DNA of 64,000 bases from Mytilus edulis (GCF_963676685.1 NC_092355.1:70461176-70525175), one strand, 5' to 3'; positions 1 to 12,456 are shown, numbered from the stretch's first letter. A program made the numbers and translations. The notes: generated from the sequence alone by a model not told the origin.

Positions 1-1493
1 AGGAGTATCTAAAAGCCTTATCAGCCCAAATTAAGAAGCAAGCATATGAAGAACAATTATTTATGCAAGCCTTTAAAAAGTTTGATAAAGACGATAGTGG
101 ATTTATAGACAAAGAAGAACTCAAATATATCTTGAAAGGAAAAGGAGCGATATGGACTGATGACGATTTAGCATTCCGAGACGACCTCTTTCTTGAAGCG
201 GATGAAGACAGAAATGGACGGATTGAATACAAAGGTATTACTACTTTCAGTGTGAAGATTGTCATATTTCCGAAATTGATGTTCGTTCGACTTTCTTTGA
301 TTGTTTTTTTTATGAAGGCAGATATGTGTCAACTGCACCCAGGTACAGTGGAGATCACTTCTAACCTTTCATTAGAACTGTCAGAATAATCTGTCATAGA
401 ACTGTTCTAAACTGTCCTAGAACAGTTCTACCTAGAAAGTTCTACCCTAGAACGGTTCTAAGTATAGAACTGTCTAAAACTATTCTAGGTAGAAATGTCC
501 AAATCAGTTCTAGTCGTAGAACTGTCAGGAGAACTGAACAAATCAGTTCTAACCGTAGAACTGTCAGCAGAACTGACTAAATCAGTTCTAACCGTAGAAC
601 TGTCAGCAGAACTGTTTAAAACTGTTCTAGCCGTAGAACTGTCAGGATATAGTAGAACATTTCTTAATGGACATTTTCCGTAACGAGAAATGTTAAAGAA
701 GTGCTGTGATGAGAATTTTTCAATATATATTATATCTTTTGACTTATTTATATTGAAGACAAACAGTTCTTAAAACTGTTCTATGGATAGAACTGACTAA
801 ATCAATTCTAGCCGTAGAACTGACCAAATCAGTTCTAATCGTAGAACTGTTCTAGTCGTAGATCTGGTCTAGTCATAGAATTTTTCAACGGCAATTTTCA
901 AAGCGCTTAGACAATTCCAGTGCACCGTTACGGTTCAAATATGATGTAATGGTATAGAAAAACCTTGCAGCTGAGTAACTATTGACATAAACATGCTACA
1001 TTTGAGAAAAATGACTGTAAAGATTTTACCAATATCGCCATATTGGGATAGTCGTAATTCCAGTTACGATTATCTCTTTAATACCAGTGTTAAATAGTTA
1101 CCACTTAGCTAGTATGTACAAAAATATCGATTATACTTATATACGAAGTCTGGTTAAATACCACTCTGATTCTATTTAAAACTATGATAAACAACGTTAC
1201 TCAATGATAAATGAACAAAAAGAGATCTGAGATAACGTCAATGGTCGAGACAGCAACCAAACGACAACAATAAACACGATATCTAGACATGTAAGTGGTG
1301 AACAACACAAAACTCGTTAAATTTACAAAAAGATAAGACATTTCAAACCACAAAAGCTGGGGACTTTCTCACAGGTGTTCTTGTTATTATTTACACGTAG
1401 GGCTAAGAAAATAATTGAGTTATCCCGCTTTGCTAATAAATATCAAACTGTTTTACAGAATTTGTTAAAGCCTTCTGTGGAGAAGAACTTTGA
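1..1493 (+). CDS. Calmodulin-like EF-hand protein, gene 1 (3' part; exons 3-4)
   Basis: Exons <1-234 and 1459-1493, stop TGA at 1491-1493; exons 1-2 lie outside the window. The first base triplet in frame starts at position 3. The visible protein starts just after EF-hand 2, carries EF-hand 3 (loop DKDDSGFIDKEE) and EF-hand 4 (loop DEDRNGRIEYKE), and ends EFVKAFCGEEL. The donor is AAAG|GTATTA, the acceptor TTTTACAG|AA, and the intron is phase 1. The Glu at loop position 12 of EF-4 is made by the splice (G+AA). Exon 3 is close to exon 3 of the gene at 15396-21369, so the two are tandem paralogs. Four-EF-hand proteins of this kind bind Ca2+ in the cytosol and act as sensors or buffers; the partner is unknown. 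An Arg at loop position 4 of EF-4 is unusual but need not abolish binding. I see no AATAAA close behind the stop. Confidence 0.85.
370..880. repeat. 39-bp minisatellite with AGTTCTA/TAGAACT palindromes
   Basis: A run of diverged units of about 39 bp, cleanest at 500-650, each holding CAGTTCTA and TAGAACTG in opposite orientation, so each unit can fold. It lies in the last intron of gene 1. Because 39 is a multiple of three, one frame stays open (495-683) with a 13-residue repeat; this is a by-product, not a gene. Confidence 0.8.
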
Positions 1494-1996
1494 CAAGAGA
1501 GAAGCGCAGAGTACGAAGACCACCCATTTATAATTGGATTCAATCAATTACTCTCTGTATTATCGCCGTACACCACTTTTGTCAATTAATGTATTTTTCT
1601 TTCGGTTATTGACAAGGGTCACGTGACTGTACTGTAAAATATACATGTACAGAAATATATATATTACTTTTATTTATTGTGTTGAATATTAATACATGAT
1701 TTACATCTTTCTAAATTCATCTTTTACATTTGTATAGATTTGACCCGTCTATGATTTTTGTTATCTAAGCTAATTGTCTTGAAAGAAGAATTACTTGTAT
1801 CTTTAATTTATAGGACCTGCATGCTTATTTACGTTATATATACTTATGTTATAAGTCATATGGTAAACTCAAATAGATATACATTCATTTATATAATATC
1901 TAATGTTCAGTATCGCAAATGTTTATTTCAAAGTGGCTGAATGCCATTTGTTTTTTCTACAAACAAATAATTGACTGAAGCTTATTTTTGGTAATT
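1494..1996. other. Downstream region of gene 1
   Basis: Presumed 3' UTR and intergenic DNA. No coding pattern, no clear polyadenylation hexamer and no repeat that I recognise. Confidence 0.4.
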
Positions 1997-1999
1997 TTA

Positions 2000-2083
2000 G
2001 GGAGCTACGATTTGATTTTTATGGGGGGGGGGGGGGGGGGTTAAGATGAAAATTTTTGTCCTGAAAATCAAATGGTAGCTCCC
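2000..2083. mobile_element. 84-bp MITE, PIF/Harbinger-like, with poly-G core
   Basis: Termini GGGAGCTACGATTTGATTTT and the inverse of AAAATCAAATGGTAGCTCCC pair almost perfectly, and TTA stands on both sides (1997-1999, 2084-2086). A G-run of about 20 forms the middle. A 3-bp TTA duplication with G-rich ends is typical of PIF/Harbinger MITEs. Its sister type at 15577-15885 has the same design. Confidence 0.65.
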
Positions 2084-2085
2084 TT

Positions 2086-2215
2086 ATTGGGGTATAAAAG
2101 CGTTGATCGAATCACATTTTTCGCGGTTCATACTAAAAATATGCACACGTACTACGCATTTACAGCCCTATGAAATTACAAAAAGAATAATTTAATTGTT
2201 ATAATTACACTTTTA
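2086..2215. repeat. Diverged copy of the 'AAAGCGTTGACC' hairpin repeat
   Basis: The stretch GGGGTATAAAAGCGTTGATC through TACAGCCCTATGAAATTACA resembles the palindromic modules at 17366-17452 and 17745-17828 but has lost most of the fold. Confidence 0.4.
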
Positions 2216-2410
2216 CTGCTACATTATACGACTATTAAATTTCGAGTCAAATCAAGTCTTTCGTTTTTCTATGCATGGTTTGGTTTTAACGTTGTCACGG
2301 AGAGCAAGTACTTCATAAATGTTTGGCATTATATTTGGAAATAAAATATAGCTTTTGTAATGCCTCGGCCAATACAACTTATGGAATGGGTTATACAATT
2401 ATATACTTAT

Positions 2411-2560
2411 AGAAAGACCGCCTCAGTGGTCCTGTGTTAGCGTGTTCATATCGAGTGCAAGAGGTATAAATGAGTTCGAACCTCTGCCGGGTCAATCCAG
2501 GGACTTTAAAATTGGTACTTGCAGTATCTCCGCTAAACACGCGGCATAAAGAGTAAGAAC
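2411..2560 (+). repeat. tRNA-derived SINE-like fragment
   Basis: Contains an A-box-like stretch (CTCAGTGGTCCTGTGTTAGCG) and, about 50 bp on, a B-box-like GAGTTCGAACCTC, the internal pol III promoter layout of tRNA-derived SINEs. No intact cloverleaf, so not a functional tRNA. Confidence 0.4.
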
Positions 2561-3027
2561 ACGTACAGATCGGTCGGCTAGGAGTCTGAATAATGTGTCC
2601 AGATAAGGTGACACGTCTTCCTGTGGATCGTTATCTTGTGAAATAGTACATTACAAATCCAGCTCATCGTCTTGTGTTTGTACATGTACCAGCTGATAAA
2701 GTAGTCAAAAATGTTGTGGGATATTATTGGTGTAAGCACCTCTATCAAGATACTTAAATCATATATCCTAATGCTCTCAAACCTACTAGTTTGCATAAAG
2801 TAAACATCGTGGAGGAATAACTCACATTTATAGTGGCCCTTACCAGCATTTTCACCAAAGAACAAATCTGTACCAGGATTGTGACAGACCTTTTGTGTTT
2901 GCGCATCGATATCAACTCACTTATATTCACAGGACCAGAATATTTCAAATGTTTCACCTATACTGAGATTTCTAATATATTTACTTTGCGCATTGCGGAA
3001 GCATGTGTTTTTCTTCATGATCGACAG

Positions 3028-3456
3028 TCATGTTGTCACTGTATGCAATTTATTAGGAAGTATAGAGGTCAATATAAAGAACAAAGTGAAAGACAATATA
3101 AAAATATCATGATTAAGAATATAAAAAAGTTTAGGAAAAATGTAAGAAATGAAATGAAAACAATGAAAACCACTAACCCAAAAGAGTACTGGAACATTCT
3201 AAATAAAGGCTCAAAGAAAAAACAACCTTATATTTCAATTGAAAAACTCTATGATTTTTTCGAAGATGTAAATAAAGGAGGTAAAGAAGAAGACAAGGAA
3301 CTCAACTCAGAGGGTATGGAAAATAATGTCCAAAATAATATGTTTTAAAGGTGATAACGAAGAAATGGCAGAAACACGGGAAGACCGTCAAATGCAACTG
3401 AATTACTTCAGTGAATATTGTGATACATGGAAACTAAAAGTGAATGCCTCTAGTCT
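3028..3456 (+). pseudogene. Non-LTR retrotransposon (LINE) relic
   Basis: The frame up to 3345 gives the lysine-rich linker that joins endonuclease and reverse transcriptase in non-LTR elements, with NPKEYWNILN and the following basic stretch. After a stop at 3346-3348 a second frame reads GDNEEMAETREDRQ then YFSEYCDTWKLKVNAS, which matches the end of an RT palm (after the YxDD box, here decayed to GDNE). Most of the RT domain between the two pieces is deleted. Family assignment is from remembered motifs; clade not determined. Confidence 0.6.
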
Positions 3457-4030
3457 AAAACTACGAATTAAACGACAGATAATATAATTTAAACACATGT
3501 ATTAGTAAGTGATTTATAAATTTGATTAATTTAGTGTCGTTTGGCATATGTACTGACGGACTTTAAAAACGCAACACATATTTTATTTTTTTCACCAAAT
3601 CACGACTTATATTCATTTCATTGCTTATCATGCTTCCCATACTCCTTTTTTCATAGAAACATCAATACCTGAATTTCCTCAGACAATCAAACATGGCGGA
3701 ATTTTGACGTCGCATGAATTTCTTGACGCGAAATTAAAAGCGCATACATGATTTTTTGAAGAATTTTTTTCTTAGTTGAACATTTCCTTGAATCCATCGC
3801 CAAGTTTTAATCTACGGAAGCCCTGGAGTGCCATGCAAAAAACAAAAAAAATTACAACTTGTGCGCACAAGTAAAATAATTGAATCAGAGCAAGTGTTAT
3901 TATAATAGACTAGTAATTGATCCAGCAACTTATTTCACTAAAATGATTATTTGTTTTTCTGCATTAATAAAACGACACTTCAATAATTTGCTATTTTCCG
4001 CCTTTTCATGAAGATGAAAATTGATTAATC
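3457..4030. other. Intergenic stretch, no gene seen
   Basis: AT-rich. One isolated palindrome ACTTGTGCGCACAAGT at 3858-3873 contains the same 12-bp core that is amplified at 9650-9965 and 12457-12620. Confidence 0.4.
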
Positions 4031-4173
4031 GGGGCGGATCAAGCCATTTTAAAAGGGGGTTCCTAACCCAGGACAAAAAGGGGGGTGTTCCAACTATATT
4101 TCCCCATTCAAAAGTATTGATCGTCCCAAAAAAGGGGTTCCAATCCCTGGAACCATCCCTGGATCCACCACTG
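4031..4173. mobile_element. MITE relic, 'CAGTGGCGGATCC' family
   Basis: Runs from GGGCGGATCAAGCC to GGATCCACCACTG with the internal GGGGGTTCC...CCAGGACAAAAAGGGGG pattern shared with 19215-19379 and 26745-26889. The left tip (CAGT) is missing. Confidence 0.6.
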
Positions 4174-5213
4174 TCAAATAACCGGGACCGGCCTAGTATT
4201 CCGACATATCAGTCTATGATATAATTCCTCAATACTGCATGCTTTGCGGAGGACCGCAACATTTTTGGTTTCACCATGTCGGGATGTTGCTAGGACACAC
4301 ACCCGCAGCATGCCGGGCAGTCTCAAACACTACAAAAGACTTTATATACAAAAAAAAATATACTACTACTAGGTTCAGGAAAAGTTTGGATTGTAATTTA
4401 ATAACTCCGCCCAGTACACAGGAACTATAATAGCCGGTGATGTTGGCAACTTAACTTCTATCTTAATTTTTGACATGCTTTTTTAAAAGGTAAGCTAATA
4501 AGGAAACTTCTTGATTAAAAAAATATATAGTGGAGTGATGTCATTGTGGCAAACAATGTGAATGACAATTTTGTTTGTGAACACTGATTTGATCTTACCG
4601 TAGGAAAGAAATGTATAACTAATCATCGATCTATACGTGATGATAAAATGAGATGGTGTTTTTATTTATAATATTGAATTTTAAATTTGAACTTTGGTGG
4701 ATAGTTGTTTCATTGGCCATCACACCACATCTGCTTATTTTCATATCGTATGGTTAACATAGAAATATGACTAATCTGACAGATGATCCCTTGATTATAC
4801 AGGGTGTTCAAGCAGCTGAATGTATACATACGAAGCCTCGAAGGGTAAAAAGGGAAAATTTTGCCTATACATGCACCAACTTGACCAAGCAAAATTTCCC
4901 ATTCATTTTCTTATGCCAGTCCATATATCTAGCTCCTCTTACTTTGCATAACTTTCATAATTGATACTTATCCGTATTGTACTTGAAATATTTGCCAGTG
5001 ATCATTCAGTATGCACAAGTTAAATTTTCATTATGTGCAATATATGAAAAAAAAACGTAATTTCTGGGACTTTTATTTGTATGACTATGGGGTATATCGG
5101 TTTTCGTAATTGTTGAAGTCCGTACAGGGACATAATTGTTATCTTCTATGTAAATTGGTCTCTGGTGAAGAGTTGCCTCATAAACAATGATACCCCATCC
5201 TCCTATTTTTTAT
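4174..5213. other. Intergenic stretch, no gene seen
   Basis: No conserved coding pattern in either strand; short open frames overlap on opposite strands and none resembles a known family. Confidence 0.4.
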
Positions 5214-5300
5214 ACCCCACACTACGAAATTGCGCAGGGTATAATATTTTTGACCCGTCCGTCCGTCCGTCCGTCCATCCGTCAGTCTGTCAGTCCTGTT
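5214..5300. repeat. Dispersed repeat with (CCGT)n microsatellite
   Basis: Stretch beginning CACTACGAAATTGCGCAGGG followed by six or so CCGT/CCAT units at 5257-5285. Simple-sequence part is clear; the flanking part looks like a common bivalve dispersed repeat. Confidence 0.5.
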
Positions 5301-5764
5301 TCTTGTCATCACAACTCCTCTCAAACCTTTTTAGATAATAAGGACATACTATGTATATATATGTGCATATCGACAGGAAATTACGATCCCTTTTCTTTCT
5401 TGGAATTTGTGAACCATTTCAGTATTTTTTTATTTTTCGTGTGGCCGTCCGTCTGTTATTCAGCATTGAGGGGGTCAGTATTCGTACGAGAACACATATG
5501 AAACTTTGCTTTCGACAATTTTGAATAAAAGCTTAACTATTCACATTTATTTGGGGGCTCAATTAAGCAGAGGAAGTTCCTTTTGTATTGTGAATCCTTT
5601 AAGACATCGGAAATTTGTTACCGGCTGAATCAGCTGTTGGATCGGTTTTTTTAACGTCTCCCGATCGTACGTACGAGAACATTATGGCCAATGCCTTAGT
5701 AGGTAAACACTCCCATTCGTTGTAGCAGGGGCTTTCTATACTAAGTATATACTAGACTAGATAT

Positions 5765-5960
5765 AGGGAGATGTGGTGTGAGTGCAAATGAGACAACTCT
5801 CCTTCCAAATAACAATTTATAAAGGTAAACCTTTATAGGTCAATGTACGGCGTTCAACACGGAGACTTGACTCACACCGAACAAAAAGCTATAAAGGGCC
5901 CTAAAATTACAAGTGTAAAACCATTCAAACGGGAAAACCAACGGTCTAATCTATATATAA
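5765..5960 (-). repeat. Dispersed repeat family R2 copy
   Basis: Reverse complement of the family seen at 10900-11110, 13840-14015 and 50000-50340: GGAGATGTGG, then AATGAGACAACTCT, then a diverged GTACGGCGTTCAACA and AAACCATTCAAACGGGAAAA. No coding potential. Confidence 0.6.
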
Positions 5961-8800
5961 AAAAGTATAGAAAGTTCCTGGTTGAAGTTATATACATGTC
6001 TGTTTAGCTTTCAACAATATTGAAATTCAAGGTCCTCGATAAAAAAATATCTTGCATTCTATAATCTTGCTTTATATATTTTTTTGAACTTACCAGTTTC
6101 TAAAAAAAGATATCTTCAAATAAAGATAATATTTGTTTGCATGAACATTGCTCCCAGGATCCAGCAAGACTGATCTTTCTTAAAGTAAGGAAATCAAAGG
6201 AAAATGGGTCATATTTAGCACTATCATTTGAGAAAAAAAACCTCGGTCACAATGTATTTAAAGTTAACAATAATAGGTCAAAGTACGGCCTTCAAGACGG
6301 AGCCTTGGCTCATTCCGATCAGCAATATCAGCTTGTTTTTGCATAAAAGTTGCTTCCAGGTTCAAGCAATACTGGTGTTTCTTAAAGTAAGGAAATCGAA
6401 GGGAAACGGGTAATTTTTAGCCAATGACTGAGAGAGAAAAAAATCCCCCTAACTTGGTGGCCTCAATCGGCGGCCTCCCAAACCCCCGCCTCCTTTGAAT
6501 TCGAACCATAGTTACGGCCCTGAATTTTTAACTCCTTAAATGGATTGTGGCAATATTGCATATACATGTAGCATGTTGTTCTTAAGTTTCAGTACTTTAC
6601 ACATAGTTTCCGGTTGTAAGACTAGAATATGATACTGGCTTCTCTTGAAATTCAGACTTCTGTCAGTACTTGGTCAATAGGTTTCCAAGTAAAGTTGAAC
6701 ATTCCAAGATCACTCCTTCCATTTGCATGTACATAAATATCAGAATAATTCTGTCAGAAACTCAACAATTATTGACATTCAAAAGCATATAGATTTAGAC
6801 TAGTTCATAATGGGGAATGTGTCCATGGGACACAGATGATCAGCCGCTTGTATATAAAGAATGAAAAGAGTGACACCACCCAAATTTGTACTTGATCTGA
6901 GTGTTGTTGTAGTAAGCATTGCATATAAGTTTCAGAACATTTGGATGAAGCAAACTTGTGTTAAAGAACGGAACAAAAATTCATCATTTTTTTAATTTGT
7001 AAAGGGGCATAACTCTAGATAAGTTAAAGCCACCCCATCAAAAATTCAAACTTCATGTGTTTTTGTTGGTAATAAGCATATATATGCATTAATTGTGTAT
7101 AAGTTTTATAACATTGGTAGAGGCAAACTGAAGTTAGAGAACAGAAACCAAATTTGGGACGTACATGCAAGTTTGATAAGACTGACAACGCAAGGGTAAA
7201 ACTAAATGCCCCTGCCGCTATGGTGTAAAAATAATGAAGAATTTGTGGTGATCAATAATGAGCAAACAAAATATAATTACATGCACAACCAGTGTAAATA
7301 GAAATTTTGTTTCTATAGGTTGAATAAAGACTTCTTGCTGTTCGGCTGCCTTCAATTTTGAAATGCAGCTCAGTCCTCATGAAAAAATTATGCTGAGGCT
7401 TCTTGTACCCTGTTTGGAATATAGGATACACAAATTTTGTATTTATTAAAAAATACTATTCACAAAACAGTAATGATTTTTTTCAACTCAAAATACAGTA
7501 CCTGGCAAAAAGTATTTGTCACCTGCATTTTTTTGCTATATATTTCATATAAAAACACATTTCTTCAAAAAAAAAAAATTGAGGGCATTTATAGTTGGAT
7601 TTTTATCTACGAGGCCTTAAAAGAAGTAGAATGGTCTAAATTAACATGTATTTATTTGATAATGGGTTCGTTTTCATGTGTTTTTGTATTCCCTTGAGAA
7701 CACATAAAATATTTTCTATTGGTACCAGGTTGCTTAAAACTGGGAACAGTATATCTAACTAATATATATGTTTCTGCTTAAAATCAATCCAAAATATTTA
7801 AAAAAAAAAAAAATGTAGTTTTATATACACTATACACGAACAGCTAAAAATCTCAATTGACAAATACTTATGGCCACACTCTGTACATGTTTAACCCTGA
7901 TACTACTATCATTACTAGACCTTATGAAATTTTTGTGTACCTAACAGATTTTTTTTTTTTGGGGGGGGGGGGGGTTAATGGTAAACAATTTGTGGTTGAT
8001 CAAGACGAATTGTTCAATAAAAGGTATTGCCTCCTACTGTAGGGTTGATCATTTATAAATTAGGCCAATTATATCATATTCTCAAGAAAACAAACAAGTC
8101 AATCAAACCCCTTGATGACCTTAATTGAGAGGGTGAACATGGATAAGGAGACAGGGGGTTGGGGGATCAGAGAAAAAGGGGTATCTTGGTAATATATTTT
8201 GTCATTTTTATTTTGTCTTGGAGCAAGGAGATGGAAGTATAAAAGTAAGAGGAGAGTATTTTAGGATAAAAGGGAAGGGAAATATAATTGGGACTAGGGA
8301 GTAGAAACTGTCCCGAGGGAAGTTATAGGGTACCCCATATACATATGACCCGAACTTGGCTACGAAATTAGATATTACAAATGATGACTAAAAAAAGACT
8401 ATTCATTGACACTAACGGTAGCGTAAATATGACAGTTGTGGTGCTTCATAGTAGATGTCATCCCCTCCTCTTCGGCCGTTTGCACACGGATATTTTTCAA
8501 AACTGGCCAGACATGTTTACAAGTTGTCTTTAAAGGGTTAAATAAACACATAAAATAAGATACCAGCTATAACGATTAAACATGGAACAGAAATTGAGCC
8601 CTTGCAAGGTTTCAGCCGCAGTGATTTTCAACAGTAGCGGGTATTTTGAGACAACCCCCAAGTTTGTATTTTTCATGATACTGATAACATTTGGCTGCCT
8701 TATATATCGAAATCTATGTTTTCTTATGTAATAACTCTACATTCATCGTTGTATATTCGCCACAATGTTTGTTATGTATGAGTGGCCGTTCATGTCAAAA
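5961..8800. other. Intergenic stretch, no gene seen
   Basis: Contains a pair of similar segments at about 6130-6230 and 6330-6430 (both with CAAG/CAATACTG then CTTAAAGTAAGGAAATC), long A and T runs, a G-run at 7961-7974, and AAAGGGGCATAACTCTAGAT at 7002 of a type common in bivalve repeats. Nothing coding recognised. Confidence 0.4.
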
Positions 8801-8809
8801 TAACGATAC

Positions 8810-9120
8810 TTCCATCATGATAGTTTTCTATCGTAATGGTTTTAACAAGTATCATGATGCTTTCAAACAGTATCACGATACTACTAAAAAGCATCATGAT
8901 ACTTACTCAAAGCATCACGATGCAATTAAAATGACAATAGCATCGCGATGAAAGTAAAAAGAATCATGATGGAAGTTAAAAGCATCACGATGGAAGTTAA
9001 AAGCATCGCGATGGAAGTTAAAAGCATCGCGATGGAAGTTAAAAACATCATGATGGAAATTAAAAGCATCGCGATGGAAGTCAAACGCACCATGATGGCA
9101 GTTATTAGTATTATGATACA
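8810..9120. repeat. 21-bp palindromic minisatellite (CATCRYGATG)
   Basis: Units of 21 bp at 8940-9110 of the form AAAGCATCGCGATGGAAGTT. The core CATCGCGATG or CATCATGATG is a perfect palindrome. The left half (8810-8930) holds the same core in more diverged spacing. The period is a multiple of three, which opens frames on both strands (8915-9166); these are not genes. Confidence 0.85.
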
Positions 9121-9193
9121 AGGCAAAATCGCTATGGCGCAATGCTCTTCGAAACTAAACCAATGAGAGGAGTTCTTACAATTTACGAGCTAA

Positions 9194-9345
9194 ATGTCTA
9201 GAAACGAGATTTTGAACAAGATGGCCGTTTCAGCAACAAACAAAGAGCGGTTTCTGACAGAAGTCCAACATAAAATAGACTACTGTGTTCGTCTTCTATC
9301 TTCAGATAGCGTAGATGCAGAAGTAACATCCAATGTATTAGCCAG
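9194..9345 (+). CDS. Possible first coding exon, unknown protein
   Basis: ATG at 9194 opens 50 codons that end at a good donor, GCCAG|GTAAAC. A second in-frame ATG at 9221 has a better context (AAGATGG). The residues include FLTEVQHKIDYCVRLLSS, a plausible helical, non-repetitive stretch with normal codon use, unlike the surrounding repeats. Read through, the frame stops at once (TAA in the donor). I do not recognise the protein and see no matching downstream exon before 15.4 kb, so this could be an orphan exon, a gene broken by the element at 9613, or chance. Confidence 0.35.
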
Positions 9346-9649
9346 GTAAACATTTATATCTAAAAATCAGGAAGAAGCACCTTGTTCTAACCATTGTTTA
9401 TCGAAATTTTTTGTCATTATAATTCTAGTTTTGTTTATTATGTCAAATATTGTTTAAACTCATAGAATAAAGTTTAAAAAAAGACTGAAAAATCACTTTT
9501 TTTTCAATTTTGTGCTTATTTTTCTCGTCTGCTCAGATCAGTTTGTAATCCCATGTACTCATTTTCAGATTACAAGATAATCTTTTTTTTAATTGGTGAT
9601 TAAAGGTTTAAGTACGGAGCCCCGCTAGGGACATGCAAAGAAAAAAAAA

Positions 9650-9965
9650 TATTGTGCGCACAAAATAATATATTGTGCGCACAACTTAATTATATTGTGT
9701 GCACAAAATAATATATTGTGCGCACAAAATAATATATTGTGCGCACAACTTAAATATATTGTGCGCACAAAATAATATGATGTGCGCACAAAATAATATA
9801 TTGTGCGCACAACTTAATTATATTGTGTGCACAAAATAATATATTGTGCGCACAACTTAAATATATTGTGCGCACACAATAATATATTGTGCGCACAAAA
9901 TAATATATTGTGCGCACAATTTAAATATATTGTGCGCACAACTTAAACATATTGTGCGCACAATA
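9650..9965. repeat. Left palindrome array, TTGTGCGCACAA units
   Basis: About fourteen copies of TTGTGCGCACAA (a perfect 12-bp palindrome) every 21-24 bp, with spacers AAATAATATA or CTTAATTATA. Directly inside the left inverted repeat of the 9613-12662 element. Confidence 0.9.
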
Positions 9966-10649
9966 TGATGTGGTGTGCGTCCAAAATTAGGAAAACAGTT
10001 TTCACTTGACTCATTTTATTGATCATTCAACAAGGTTAAATGTTCGTGTTTTAACGAAATCTCAGATACCAAATGCAATAGTTCTTCTATATTTGGTTGT
10101 ATGAAACGATTTTAATGTCTAAATGTCAACTTGAAAGGTGTCATCTGACCTTGACCTCATTTTCAGGGTTAAGTGGTCCGGCAAAGTAGTTTTTTTTGTT
10201 TTTGGTGTATTTCTCGGATACTATAAGCATTTAGCTGGATATATTTGGTGTACGGAATGCTTGTATGGTGTAATATTAATCTGACCTTGATTTTATATTC
10301 ATGGTTCGTGTTATTTGATTCTTGTTTGGTCTGTTTTTCAGATACTATAAGGAATAAGTGAACTTTATTTGTTTTATGGAATGATTGTTATGTATATATA
10401 TTTGTCTGACCTTGACTTTATTTTCATGGTTTATTGGTCAATTTTAAATATCTCAGAATTGGTCTATTTTTTAGATTCGATAATAAAGGTATAGTTTAAC
10501 TGTATTTAACGTAAAAAATAATTATAAGGCGCGCATGTTTTATAAGGTTTGTTTCTCAGATACATTTGGTTCTTCAATACAACAAGAAAATCTCGCACCC
10601 AAAGGCGCGCTTCAGCTGGCCCATAAAAAAATATGTACTAGTTCAGCGA

Positions 10650-10878
10650 TGAGGGCCCTCATGGGGTTTTTGATTATGTGATTACTTGGCCGTTTTTTTA
10701 ATGATTATTTGATTATTAAGCCAAATATTTCATGATTATTTGATTACCTAGGACTGTATTTTTAGTTTATGATTATTTGATTACTAAAGATAAGCAAATA
10801 TTTAATGATTATGTGATTATATTGGCAAAAAAATGGTGATTATGTGATTACTAGGACCCCCCCCCATGAGGGGCCTCA
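10650..10878. mobile_element. 229-bp MITE with GCGA duplication
   Basis: Termini TGAGGGCCCTCATGGGG and TGAGGCCCCTCATGGGG (inverse) differ by one base. GCGA flanks both ends (10646-10649, 10879-10882). The interior repeats TGATTATGTGATTACT and TGATTATTTGATTA. Nested in the 3-kb element. Superfamily not assigned. Confidence 0.65.
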
Positions 10879-10899
10879 GCGATAATAGACATCATACTA

Positions 10900-11110
10900 A
10901 ACTTCTTCAGTGTTTCTCGTTTCTCGTTTTTTATATAGATTAGGCCGTTAGTTTTTCGGTTTGAATGGTTTTACACAAGTAATTTTGGGGACTCTTTATA
11001 GCTTGCTGTTTGTTGTGAGCCTAAGCTACGTGTTAAAGACCGTACCTTGACCTATAATGGTTTACTTTTATAAATTGTGACTTGGATGGAGAATTGTCTC
11101 ATTGACACTC
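10900..11110 (+). repeat. Dispersed repeat family R2 copy
   Basis: Shows TAGATTAGGCCGTTAG, TTTGAATGGTTTTACA, GACCTATAATGG and TTGTCTCATTGACACTCATA, the order seen in the other copies at 13840, 50000 and (inverted) 5765 and 51115. Confidence 0.65.
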
Positions 11111-11129
11111 ATACCACATATTCCTTTAT

Positions 11130-11530
11130 CTATCCAAAATATATTAAAGAAACTAAAATTAAAATTCATAGAAGACCAACACAAGGCCAGAGGCTCCTGA
11201 CCTTGGACAGACACAAAAATGTGGCGGACTTATACATGTTTTGTGAGATCTCAACCCTCCTTTTGTACCTATAGCCAATGCAGATAAAAACAAAAATCAG
11301 CAATACCGACAGTAAAACTCAGTTTAAAAGAAGTCCATGTCCGATGTCAGAATAGGTAACAAATTAAACTTAACAAAATGACAATGATACATAAATTAAC
11401 AAAGGACTACTAGCAGTTACTGACATGATAGCTCTACACCTCAATTAAACTGATTGAAAGATTATGACTGTCTTAATTATTTGAATATCAAGCACAATCC
11501 CTCCCGTTAGGGGTTGCATATCATACCATC
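11130..11530 (-). repeat. Inverted 3' tail of a Penelope-like retroelement
   Basis: Reverse complement of the region behind the RT relic at 28130-28490: both share CCCTAACGGGAGGGATTGTG, AATCTTTCAATCAGTTTAAT and CAGGAGCCTCTGGCCT. Non-coding. Confidence 0.65.
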
Positions 11531-12456
11531 ATAAAATATATGAGAAGAGTATAACCCGTATTTGTATGAGCTATGGGGTATATGTATTATGTTGCCTCAT
11601 TGGTACTCGCATCGATCGCGATCAATCGGACCACAAGTTTTTGAATAAATGATGCCCCAAAACGGACCATATTTGGAAAAATTGAATCATAATTGTTTCG
11701 TTTGTTTTCAAATATATACCACTGAGGAATATTTTTTCATTGACTATTCCTAAATTGCTTCGTAACATTTCAGTTTCATAATGAATACGAACAATATTCT
11801 GTAAAATTGTATAATGAAATTGATCAAAAATAGATACTATCAGTGACCTCTTGCACTCTCTTCTTTTAATCAGAATAAATCTATAACTTGGCCTAAAACA
11901 TTTGTACACAACTTTAAAAAAAAAATCTAAATCATAATTAGCATACTGTTCTACATAGGAAACTAGCTGCATCGGGTGGTTATTCAGTGGTAGTCTTTTA
12001 TTGGTGCATCGTCAATCAAAGTCGTGAATTGAGGAACATGTCAGTCTTGTGTCAATTAAAACAAAATCTTGAGATTTTCAGGAATAAAGTATAATGCATA
12101 AGTGCAAATAGTAGTTGTATATTTGGTACAAAAAAAGCTACATAGGTTAGATATTGTCCTCGCTCTATTGCCGAGTCTGTTTCAAACCGTTCCAATAAAC
12201 TCTGATATTAAGTGGAGGCTTCCGACGTAGCTGTTGGTAAACCAAGTTTCAGACGAAATAAACGTAATTTATTCAGTATTCATGTCAGGAGTCGATACGA
12301 ATTCACTGATGATTTTTTTGCAAGAGTATTTCCATGTATCTAGCCCCATTTCAAAAGAAAACCTTATGCATTTCTCCATTCTGTCACTTTAAAAAGGAGA
12401 CATTGAAGCCCCGTACCATGTGTAAGGTCAAAGAATTTAACGCACTCTATATTATG

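Noticed and set aside
495-683. Open frame with 13-residue repeats
   Set aside because: Lies in an intron and comes from the 39-bp AGAACTG minisatellite.
8915-9166. Open frames on both strands with heptad-like repeats (MEVKSIA and others)
   Set aside because: Produced by the 21-bp palindromic minisatellite; both strands open equally.
11622-11972. 116-codon minus-strand frame as a transposase of the 3-kb element
   Set aside because: No transposase motif, no DDE/D spacing that I can see, AT-rich chance-like composition.
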